Below the pieces are notes generated by a model. The model was given only the letters and a program-made list of their open reading frames with translations. It had not been told where the DNA came from and made no database searches. From positions 1,364,001 to 1,428,000 of the forward strand of contig JAGPXD010000006.1 of NCBI GenBank assembly GCA_020746995.1: DNA of 64,000 nt, read 5' to 3'. Within the stretch, counting starts at the first letter, position 1, and every line of letters starts with the position of its first letter. Below, in pieces: positions 54,547 to 64,000 of the stretch. The position numbers and the translations under genes are program-made. Source of the DNA: Plectosphaerella cucumerina. Its lineage: Eukaryota > Ascomycota > Sordariomycetes > Glomerellales > Plectosphaerellaceae.

Positions 54547-56661
54547 GCTGGCGGTTGGTCTGGGTATCACAATAATGGTCTAAAGAGAACGGGACGAGGC
54601 AAGCTGAGACGTGTGCTCTGCTGTGTCGAGGGAGGAATGATGAGGGAGGGGTAGCTTGGGAGGATGTCGAGATAAGCAAACGGAGCTTGACTCGGGAGGC
54701 GCTTGATAAGGCAGGCTGGCTGCGATTGGGAACTTTACAGGCGTGAGTGGCAGAGACGTAGTGTAGAAGCCGTCACCGAGCGTAGAGGGGGCTGGGTCAT
54801 ATATAGGGAGCAAGGTAGACGGTCCTCCGCTCCGATCTTGTGCCAAGCGACAGTCGCGAAGCTCCAGAGCTGACCCGGCGGATGCGCCAATCTGCCACTC
54901 TTGGCTCCAGATGTCGCACGAGGCCATCGAATAACCCGGTGGCGACGACCAATCACGACGTGGTAATTCGATCATAGTGCTCCGAAAGATAGGGTCCCGA
55001 CCGCGGTGGCCTCACATCGAGGCCCGCCCACGCCGGAGCCCGCCGAAGTCCCCCTGAGGCGCATGCCGCCCTGCCGCTGGGAAGCGGGCGCCTTGGGCCG
55101 TCGGCCGCCGCGCTTCAGGGCGCACAAACACCGTTTCCCAGCCCAGGGGTCCCGTCCCTCGGCCGAGGGTCACCCCCACCACCCACCACGTCTCCGTGTT
55201 GGCGCTATTCTGCCCGCGCTTTGCTCCGGCAGAGAGGGCGTCTTGTCGGCGGGGCGCGCGCGCGAGTGGGACGGGGTTTGAAGTCTTGAGCAGTGAATGG
55301 AGGCGGCTGGTTCCAGTGCCTGTCGGGGATTCGAGAAGAGCGAGGCCGACGGCGGCGGCAACCTCAGCTGTGCATCTGACGATTTTGAGCTTGAGAGGGA
55401 CGATGGTCGATGGTGGGCGTCGGGGAGTTGCTCGATGTTGTGCGGGCGTGGGCGGCCGCATCCGTGTGGAAGACGGCGGTGTCGATCAATACGAGCAGGT
55501 CAGGCGGAGGATCTAAGACAAGTCAGTCAGTACATGGGCGGCGTCTCGGTGTCTTGAATGAGGTGGCTGTCTCTTATCTTGATGATCGGCTTCTGGTGCG
55601 CCTTGGAGTGTTGATTTATTCCCAAGGTAGAAGATGGACATGTCCATGATCGAACTCGATATCCCTTTAGTTGAGCATCATCTTTCATGATCAATGGGTG
55701 AATAAAACTAGATCTTCGAGACTTTGTAACGGCTACCAAGAAACATGGCGAAAGAATTCTTGAACCAAGCAAATCTGACCTCACATTATCGCATCTACAA
55801 CATCAAGTTTTCAGTTCCATGCATCGGCAGGCACCCCTCTCACTCCTTCCTCCCAAGTCAAGCATCTCGAAAATGGAGGCAGGATCGATCTTCCAGCACG
55901 TGCACGGTCCACCTGCATCAAGAGAGGCGCTCGGGCCACCACAAATCATGGAAGGTGGGGTTTTGGCTTCAGAGACAGCACCGGCTCGAGTCCGTGGAGA
56001 GAAGCCCGCAACACTGTCAAGTGTCCTGCAGTGCCAGCATCCCAAGCCGTCCAAACGCCAGCTGCCCCAGACTGCCTGTGACATCCCTGCCCGTGCCGTG
56101 CCCGCTTGCACTGCCAGTGTGCTGTGCGCTCGCCATCACCAAGGTGCCACCTCCTGGGCTCCTACCACCACCACAACTCTTCAACAGTTCCAACTCCGGC
56201 CCGACCTCACCTCTGTGAGATCGTCCCTGTCGCTACTCCTCGCACATGCGCCTGCGGGCTGGTCGCCAGGCTCTGCGTCCTTCCAGACCACCAACAACTC
56301 GCACCAACGTGCCAACCACAGCCACTACGAGAGGGCATCCTTTGCGACACCAATCTCGCACTCCAGCCTCGTTTACTTGACCCGACTCGACGACTCTGAC
56401 GATACAAACGACCTGTCTTTCCGAGCACCTGAGCACCTGAGCATCCAACACAGTTATCGATCTGTTCGAGGCGCACCACTCGACGGGGAGCACAGCGAGC
56501 CTCGAGTCCTCTTCCACGACCACCCAACAACCCGACTTCCCCCTCCCCCTCCCACCCGACCCTGAACTCCCTCGAATGCCACGATCCGAATGCCCGCGCT
56601 GCGACGACAATCTCGGGAGCAAGGCCAGAAGCAGCGGAAGCCATAGAGCGGTTTATCCGCC
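54547..56661. other. Long divergent intergenic region uricase / avo3
   Basis: About 2.1 kb. CATATATAG at 54799-54807 may be a uricase TATA box. The right 800 bp are CT- and CCA-rich and probably belong to a long avo3 leader. No separate gene is supported. Confidence 0.4.
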
Positions 56662-59600
56662 ATGCTTGGGTCCTCCCAAACACCGCGGGAGAAGGGCCAC
56701 CTGCCCCCGCAATCGCAGTCCTCCTCCAACATCAGCACATCCCGGCCGAGCCTCGATCGCGATGCCAGCGGGAGCAACCTCCAGCTGCCCGGCGGCGGCG
56801 CCAATGGCGGGCGGAACATGGCAGCTTCTGCCGTCAGCTTTGGGCCGCGCGGCTCTTCCCTCAACCCCTCCATTGCGCCGGGCAGCTTCAGCTCCGAACT
56901 CCGGAGCCAGATGACCTCGTCGCGCGCCGGCTCCCGCGCCGATGTCTACGGCGGCGACAGGGTTGACCACAGCGAGGTGTCCGTGTCGGTCACGGAACAG
57001 ACGCTCAACACTCTGAAGGATCAGCTGAACCGCGAGATGAAGATCAAAGAGGGCAGCGAGAACATGCTTGAGGCCTTGAATAGTAAAAAGGCCAAGCAGA
57101 CCAAAGAGCAGAGAGCGAGGGTCGAGGCCGAGCTCAACACGTCCAACCTGAAAATCAAGGAGCTGCGCACCAAGATCGCTGACGTCTCCCAGCGAGTCAA
57201 GGTCGTATCACCGACCACACCGACGAGAACGAGGACAGCAGATCCCATCTACAGCGCGGGCGGCATCCGCTCGCCACATAGCATATCGCGCAGCGCCGCT
57301 GGTTCCGATGTAGAGGAGATCGTCGAGCAGTCGCCCACCTTCGCCTTGGCCGAGATCCTTCAGGCTCTGGAAGCCGAGGGCATGGGCCCCGAGTACTACG
57401 TCAGTCGCGGCAATTCCCTGGTCGACTTGCTTAGGAGACACCCGACTCTCAAGTACGACCTCGTCTGGCCCATCTTTGGCCTCCGGATGCAGGTCATGCT
57501 CTGCAGCGAGGCCAGAGAGGTCGTGGCAGCGGGGTACCGTATGGTCCGCTACGCCATCTCCGACGTTGCTTCCCTGAAGAAGATACGCGAACTGAACACA
57601 GACTATCTCGTGACGACGTAAGTCTCAACTTCAACTTCCATGGAGCTCCACTGACATGAAGGACTAGCTCTTTGATCAAGGACAGAAAAGCCGACTTGGA
57701 GAGAGAGCAAGCTCTCAAGTTCGTGAGAGGATTCCTCGACGTCAAAGGCGGCGTCAAGGAAATCTCTCGATCGGTTGTTCGCGCTATTGCTGCCGTGGCC
57801 GGCCAGATCGAGGATCGCCTTCGGTCCATGTGCCTCGAGACCCTCGCGGAGATCCTTATGCGGGACCCCGCCCTCGCCGTCGCCTCTGGAGCTCTGGCGC
57901 CCATTTCTGAAGCGCTCATAGAAGGGAGCTACAAATCACCAGAGACCCTCTCAGCCGCTCTCTTGTTCCTGATCGACAACCCCCAGAAGAGAAAGTACCT
58001 CCGTTCGAGCTACGAACTCGAGGTGCTCTTCACCGTCTTCACAGACATCTCGATGACTTCCGAGCCTCTTTTGAAGCAAAACTCAAAAGCTATCGTCAAA
58101 GTCCTGAGGAGCTGGTCGGGATTGATGGTGCTGTCCATGCACAATTTCAGGGCCATTCGGTCGCTGCTGAGAAGCATGATCATTCCTCAGTCGATCGTCA
58201 GAGAGACCGTGATCGATCTCATATTCGTCCTGCTGCGGATCAAGCCCCCTTCATGGGCTTCATCCTTCCTGGCTGGCCGCAGGCTCACAACATATGGCAG
58301 GGTAGCCCGTCTCAAGTCCATCTCCCCGCTGGCATCGACACCCGCCGGCATCTCCTCGGCGCACGAGGACGACGATACTATCGAGGAGCTCAGCTTCCTG
58401 GACCACTATACGGCCCTGCTGCTCTCCGTCTTCGTCGAGGCCGATCTCCTCCCCAATCTGCTGCACGTTGCGCGGGACAGCGAGCCGCAGCTCGTGCGCA
58501 AAACGTGCCTGCTCATCGGCGAGGTCCTCAAGCTCGCCAGCCGACTTCTCCCGGACTCATGGAATGCCGAGCTGCCACTGCTCCCTGAACTCTTCGCAGC
58601 CGCGACACGATTCAAGGACAATGACCGCTTCATCTCCTCAGGCATAGTTTACCAGATCAGTTCGGTCAGCAAGACCCTGTATAGGATGACGGACGTGGCG
58701 GGTCCTGGCTCGATGGGCGCAGACACACCCGAGGAGCAGCAAAAGAGCAACCCTGGGGTCGTCATCCAGGACGCTGTATTCCGACAGCTGCTTGTCGAGT
58801 CTAATGTGCTCAACAGCTCCAATTTTCTTAAGTGGAATTGGGATACCATCCTGCGCATGATCGACGGCCCCCTTCAGAACGGCAAGCGACTCGACGAGAC
58901 CATCAGGGTCTCCAAATTCATGAACAGAATCATGAGTTTCTACAGGCCGTTCAAGAACCGGTTCTCGGACCTCCCGAGCAACAAGAACACGCAGAAGTAC
59001 GTCCGCGTCGGCTGTGCCCTGATGCATACGCTGCTTCAGTCGGCGGAAGGTATCAAGTTCCTGCAGGACAGCAAGATGCTGAGGCAGCTGGCCGAGTGCC
59101 TTGCTCAGTGCGATCCCGTGAGTATTCCCATAGTTCTCAGTATGATCACGAGCTGACCCCTTCACAGAGCAGCGGCTTGACATCTGCCGACCCCATGTTC
59201 GCTCCCGGCCGGCTGCAGACCACTCTCTGCGCGGGATACTTCCCGATGATCGGAGTGCTCAGCAGCGACCCCAAGGGCCTGGACCTGCTCCAGCGGTGGA
59301 GGATGTTCAACATGATGTATCACATCCTCTCGCATAAGCAGCGGCCGGATCTGATCAAGCTGCTTCTGAACAACTTTGACTACACCATTCCCGGACACCC
59401 GCGGGTGCTTATCGAGCAGGCGCTGACTTCGGGAACGCGCGACATCCGCATCACTGCCACCAACTCGCTGCGCAAGTACGCTACGAGGCCGTTCAACGAG
59501 AATGATCGGAACTTTGACAAAGTGGCATGGAAGTGGGCCATCAGAAAGCTTGTGGACCAGCTCTACGACCCCGACGTCGAGGTCTGCCGGACGGCCGTCA

Positions 59601-61216
59601 AGATCCTCGAGAAGGCCTGCAACAGGAAGGCGTACCTGGAGTACGTGGTGCAGTGTCGACCCACGATGGACCACCTGGGCGAGATGAGCGCTCCCCTGCT
59701 GCTCCGGTTCCTCTCTTCGTCCAGCGGATACCACTACCTTGACGGTCTGGACTACATCAGTAATGAGATGGACGACTGGTTCCTTGGAAAGAACGACTCG
59801 TACGTCGACCTGATCGAGACCAGCCTGGCCAAGGCCTTTTCGGACAATGTCGAGGCGCAGACAGGACGCCTCAGCATCGTCGACGAAGCGCACGCCGAGA
59901 TGGAACACGAGACACACATCCCGCCCCATTTCTACAGAGAGTTGGCGAGAACAAAGGAGGGTTGCAAACTGCTGAGCGATAAGGGTCACTTTGCCGAGTT
60001 TGCGAACACCATCCGCGACTATGGCATGCAGTCGACAGACCCCGAGCTGATGCTCAGGGTCAAGGCATCCATGTGGGCCGTGGGCAACGTTGGGTCGATG
60101 GAGCCGGGCGCGCCCTTCCTCGAATCGTGCAATGTGGTGGAGAACATTGTCCAGATTGCGCAGGAGCACGAGGTCATGAGCCTCAGGGGCACGGCTTTCT
60201 TCGTTCTCGGCCTCATCTCTCGGTCTGTCCATGGATTGGAAATCCTGTCCGAATGCGGATGGGACTCGAACTTGAACGCGACGGGCAGCTCGATCGGGTT
60301 CTGCATTCCGAACAACCTGTCCAAGTTCTTCTCCTACAAGCCCTGGAAGCACAACATCGCGGCTATGATCCGGCTCCCAGACTCACAGAAGACAATCCTG
60401 TCGCCACCACCTGCTTCGGCTGCGCGCCCGCCGCTTGATCGCGAGGAACTGCCTCCCGCGCATGACAACGCTGCCGTCAACGAGCGGATCCTTGAGCTCA
60501 TCGTCGACCTGGGCAACATGATTCTCTTCAAGCGAGCCATGACGGAGCTGAAAGAGATCAAGCAGCGCAAAGCCCCCGGATTCACGGACCCGAAGCTATT
60601 CAAGCGGGTCATGGCCATGTTTGAGTACAATCACTACCGGCTGCCGATCCGACGCATGGTGATCGAGCTCTTCGAAAAGAGCGTGCTGCGGCAGATTGTG
60701 TTTGAGGAAGATACCGATGACGACGATGAAGCCGACCAGACAGCGCGACCTCGGGAGAACTACATCGAGGAAGAGGACGAGGAAGAGGACGAGGACGGAG
60801 GAGGCCACGTCTCCTCCTCAGGCGATGAGGTGCGAACCGCACGGCAGAGAAGCGTGTCCGATGCGCAGGAGCTGGTGCCCCAGGGGCTGACGGTCAATGG
60901 CGCTGTTCTCCGATATGACGGCGACCGCGGCGACTATGGCAGCTCTTTTTCGCAACGGATCAGGGGCTTGTCCGCCTCACCGAGACCGGGGCAAGGCGCC
61001 CGGCCAAACGGAGGAGCCACGGACACGGATACTTCGTCGGAGGATGATGACGATGACGAAAATGATGACGAGGTCGCAGAGCTGCAGAGGAACAGGGGCA
61101 TCTCCAACTCCTCGGCACTGAACGTGAGCTTTGCGGCCCGATCGCGAGCTGCGCGCTCCAACAGTGGCGCATCAAACGACTCGATGAACTCCTTGGAAGT
61201 CCCGAGGAGAGGCTAG
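56662..61216 (+). CDS. avo3: TORC2 scaffold subunit Rictor/Avo3 (Ste16)
   Basis: Three exons (56662-57617, 57668-59117, 59168-61216) give 1484 residues. An N-terminal disordered region is followed by an HR1-like coiled coil (residues about 110-175, LNTLKDQLNREMKIKEG). The Rictor N-terminal helical repeats come next (ILQALEAEGMGPEYYVSRGN onward; residues about 225-600). The middle part includes LRKYATRPFNENDRNFDKVA and AVKILEKACNRK. The Rictor C-terminal part includes ELARTKEGCKLL, KASMWAVGNVGS and LSLRGT-like MSLRGTAFFVLGLISR, and LSECGWDSNLN. The C-terminal 200 residues are acidic and Ser-rich, likely phosphorylated. Rictor positions Sin1 and AGC kinase substrates for TOR complex 2. Both splice joins restore conserved frame. 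Confidence 0.93.
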
Positions 61217-61815
61217 GCGCTGCTGTATACTACACCTGGAAAAAGCAATCAGCATTTGGATGGGCGGCATGGACAGAGGGCGTCGACGTTGACGCAGTCT
61301 CCTTTCGCAAAGGGCGCCTCGTTTTGCCCTCGGGCAGAAGGCGCGGGACTCTCTCTGTACTATATGATGACGGCGGCGAGGACACGATTGATTTGGGGAC
61401 ACACGCTTGGAATGGCGACGGGCGTCAAATGGATAGGAGAGATTCTTTCATCTAGGTATCACCTGGAGTCATCTGAAGCGTTCGGATCTGTCTACCTCAG
61501 GGCTTTCCCATTATGTCAGTGAAGGGTATCGTGATGTCACGCGGCAGCAAGCGAGGCCGCTGAAGGCGCTCATTTGCAGTTGGACGTTCTCGGCTGATCC
61601 ACTTGGTCCGGCAGCTGCGTGAGTACCTGCAGAGCCCGAGTCCGGGACGACCGCCGACGGCAACCGGTACCGGCCCCCGCCTAACCGATGAGAGAATTCT
61701 TACACGTCTTGGACTCATCTCGAACTCGCTCGCTCATTTAATTACCGGGGGACAATCTAAGAAGACGATCATAAGAATCTTAGGTTTTGAGTCTTTGTAT
61801 TTGATTGTGACAGCA
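61217..61815. other. Intergenic avo3 / thi20
   Basis: About 600 bp. It was searched for the conserved TPP-riboswitch words (CTGAGA, ACCTGA) because a thiamin gene follows; none was found in a suitable arrangement. No gene recognised. Confidence 0.4.
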
Positions 61816-63654
61816 ATGGGCCAACCAGGACGAGTGTTGGTCATCGCGGGGTCGGACAACTCGGGCGGAGCGTGAGTGGCACTGCATGAGACCACCAGCT
61901 TTGACGGCACATGTGCTAACAGAATCAAAAGAGGCCTCGAGGCGGACCAAAAGGTCATTGCGGCTCATGGCTGCTATGCTCAGACGGCGACCACGGCGCT
62001 GACAGCTCAAGACACCAAGGGCGTGTACGACGTGCACCACACGCCACCCCAGTTCCTCGACAAGCTCATCGACCTAGGATTCGGGGATGTAGGTGTCGAC
62101 GTCGTCAAAACGGGCATGCTGGCCTCAGCGGAGACGATCCGCACCGTCGCGGCAGCGCTTGAGAGACACGCTGGGCCGAAGGTGGTCGTCGACCCGGTCA
62201 TGGTGGCCACGTCCGGGGCCACGCTGCTTCCCCGTGAAGCGGTTCGCGAGCTGCTCGGCGGACTGCTTCCTAGGACGACCGTTCTGACACCCAACATTCC
62301 TGAGGCGAAGATGTTGCTGGCTGAGGCTGGGAGGGAGGCCGTCGAGGTCCGCGGCGTGGAGGACTTTGAGACTATTGCGAAGCAGGCGAGGGCTCTTGGG
62401 CCGGAGTGGGTGCTCGTCAAGGGAGGCCATGCGCCGCTGGACAAGACGTACAAGATCGCGTCCACTGATGAGGACAAGGCTGTCGTCGTTGACGTGCTCT
62501 GCGGCCCGGAGGATGTTATCTACAGGATTGAGAGCCCGTTCCAGGAGTCGAAGCATACGCATGGGACGGGGTGCTCGCTGGCTTGTAAGTCGGATCTCAT
62601 GTCTTCAAAGCAAGGAGCTGACATGTCACAGCTGCGATTGCGTCAAACCTTGCCAAAGGGCTCGATGTACCCCAAGCTGTCAAGAAGGCGGTCCGTTACA
62701 TCGAGGCGGCCATCAGGACGGCACCTGGATTCGGACAGGGCCACGGGCCGTTGAACCACTTCCACTCCAACTACAACCTGCCTTTTGCTCCGTAAGTCAC
62801 GGCTTCGCGGCTATTTACTCGAGGCAGAGCTGACACAATCGCAGGGGCCGGTTCATCGAGTACCTCCTGGAGAGGCCCGACGTCAAGGATGTTTGGAAGA
62901 CCTTTGTCTACCATCCCTTTGTCATGGCTCTGGGCAACGGAACGCTCCCACTGGAGTCGTTCAAGGGGTACCTGATCCAGGACTACCTCTACCTGGTAGG
63001 ATTGCAGCCTGTCTGCTTGGGACTCGTCTGCTTACTTGCTATCAGGTTCACTTTGCCCGCGCCAACGCCCTGGCATCCTACAAGGCGAAGAACCTCGACG
63101 ATATTGTCGCCGTACGTCCACCTCCTCTCTCAAGTCACACACATCTAACCTCCCCAGGGCGCCACCATCGTCCAGCACATCGCAAGGGAAATGTCCCTCC
63201 ACATCGACTACTGCGCCGGCTTCGGCATCTCCGTCCCCGAGATAGAGGCGACCGAGGAGAAGCAGGCGTGCACGGCATACACGCGTTACGTGCTCGACGT
63301 CGGGCAGAGCGAGGACTGGATCGCGCTGCAGATGGCCCTCGCCCCTTGCCTCCTGGGCTACGGCGCCGTGGCCCAGCAGCTGCATGCCGACGCGGCGAGC
63401 GTGCGCGGCGACGGTAACAGGTACTGGAACTGGATCGAGAACTACGTCGCCGAAGACTATGTCGGGGCTGTCAGGATCGGTTCTGCGTTGCTGGAAAGGC
63501 ACGCAGCGCTGCAGAGCCCGAGCAGCATTGAGCGGTTGGTCAAGATTTTCATCCACGGGACGAAGGTACGTCGAAGACACCGTGTGAAGAGGATGGAGCT
63601 GACTTTTGTGTGTAGATGGAGATTGGCTTCTGGGAAATGTTCCCGCATGAGTGA
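61816..63654 (+). CDS. thi20: Thi20-type HMP/HMP-P kinase fused to TenA thiaminase-like domain
   Basis: Seven exons (61816-61871, 61932-62584, 62632-62791, 62845-62995, 63046-63111, 63158-63565, 63616-63654) give 510 residues. The N-terminal ThiD part (1-290) phosphorylates hydroxymethylpyrimidine to HMP-PP for thiamin synthesis. It shows VIAGSDNSGGAGLEADQ, TATTALTAQDTKGV, VKTGMLAS, VVVDPVMVATSGATLL, VLTPNIPEAKMLL, VLVKGGH and HTHGTGCSLASAIA. The C-terminal TenA part (about 300-510) has FVYHPFVMALGNGTL, YLIQDYLYLVHFARA, the Cys region KQACTAYTRYVLD and ends KMEIGFWEMFPHE. Exon 2 could begin at either of two in-frame acceptors, 61932 (chosen, gives GGAGLEAD) or 61923. No riboswitch is seen. 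Confidence 0.93.
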
Positions 63655-63949
63655 ATGTTGTCGACGCGGAAAGAAGGCATCTAGAACACTGCTGAAAAGA
63701 CGGAAGAGAACAGGCCGTGCCCGTAGAAGTGGGCGAGGATGTTTCGTGTCACGGGAAGAACGGGAATAGACGGCATTTGCAACCGAGTCGGTCGACGTCG
63801 AACACGCCGTTACACATGTGCCTCAAGTCTCAAGATGAATACATCGGCCAACTGCCGACTGACTTTTCGCACCTTCTCGCCTTCAAGTGAAGAGGCCGCT
63901 TTGTTCCTGCCTGCTTAATCATCCCCGCGAGTCGCTCTATCTTATCGGA
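63655..63949. other. Intergenic
   Basis: About 295 bp between thi20 and the next possible start. Nothing recognised. Confidence 0.35.
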
Positions 63950-64000
63950 ATGACGACTGAGGCAGCCACCTTTCCCGAAATGGAGGCGCTAGCACCCCTT
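63950..64000 (+). CDS. Possible start of a further gene, cut by the window end
   Basis: An ATG at 63950 in good context (CGGAATGAC) opens a frame of 17 codons (MTTEAATFPEMEALAPL) running off the window. Too short to identify. Confidence 0.35.
   Translation, partial: MTTEAATFPEMEALAPL

Noticed and set aside
53701..54654. Long plus-strand open frame opposite uricase
   Set aside because: Antisense shadow of a highly GC-rich coding sequence; composition is Gly/Val/Asp/Glu repeats without domains.
61217..61931. Possible TPP riboswitch in the leader or first intron of thi20
   Set aside because: The conserved words of the TPP aptamer are not present in a usable arrangement, and intron 1 is only 60 nt.

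Overview
The window is nuclear DNA from a filamentous ascomycete (Pezizomycotina, most likely a Sordariomycete). The supporting evidence is many short GT-AG introns of about 45-60 nt, HET and Clr5 domain genes, a nucleoside-phosphorylase domain of the type seen in fungal NLRs, a CVNH-LysM lectin, and a lone 5S rRNA gene outside any rDNA repeat. Exon boundaries below were read by hand. Joined reading frames close exactly for every multi-exon gene except the Thr-rich gene at 46.5-48.1 kb, which carries one in-frame TAG.

Left part (0-25.7 kb) is mostly conserved housekeeping: the 3' end of a Cdc7 kinase, ribosomal protein uL15 (rpl28) divergent from the Chl1 helicase, a secreted prolyl-4-hydroxylase-like oxygenase, an ER PDI-like protein with a dead active site, an NmrA-like reductase, a GH114 enzyme, uridine kinase urk1, GID-complex subunit gid8, and the divergent pair complex I 21-kDa subunit / ATP synthase subunit f. 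A 1295-residue disordered protein of unknown role follows.

Middle part (27-51 kb) is accessory. It holds a nucleoside-phosphorylase-like domain fused to four membrane helices, a PA-domain subtilase, a small P-loop kinase, a HET-domain protein with a small upstream ORF, the 5S rRNA gene, an alginate-lyase-like secreted protein, a CVNH-LysM protein with a Tyr/Asn/Gln/Gly-rich repeat tail, an SDR, a Clr5 protein, a secreted Thr-rich protein interrupted by an in-frame TAG, and a secreted carboxylesterase.

Right part (52-64 kb) returns to conserved genes: rps16 (uS9), urate oxidase, the TORC2 subunit Rictor/Avo3, a Thi20-type thiamin enzyme, and the first codons of a further gene.

The most unusual items are the phosphorylase-TM fusion lying near a HET gene, the in-frame TAG, two consecutive 8-nt microexons in the PDI-like gene, the CVNH-LysM architecture, and a shared GTCACGTG element upstream of both ribosomal protein genes. 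No mobile element, CRISPR array or tRNA could be supported.
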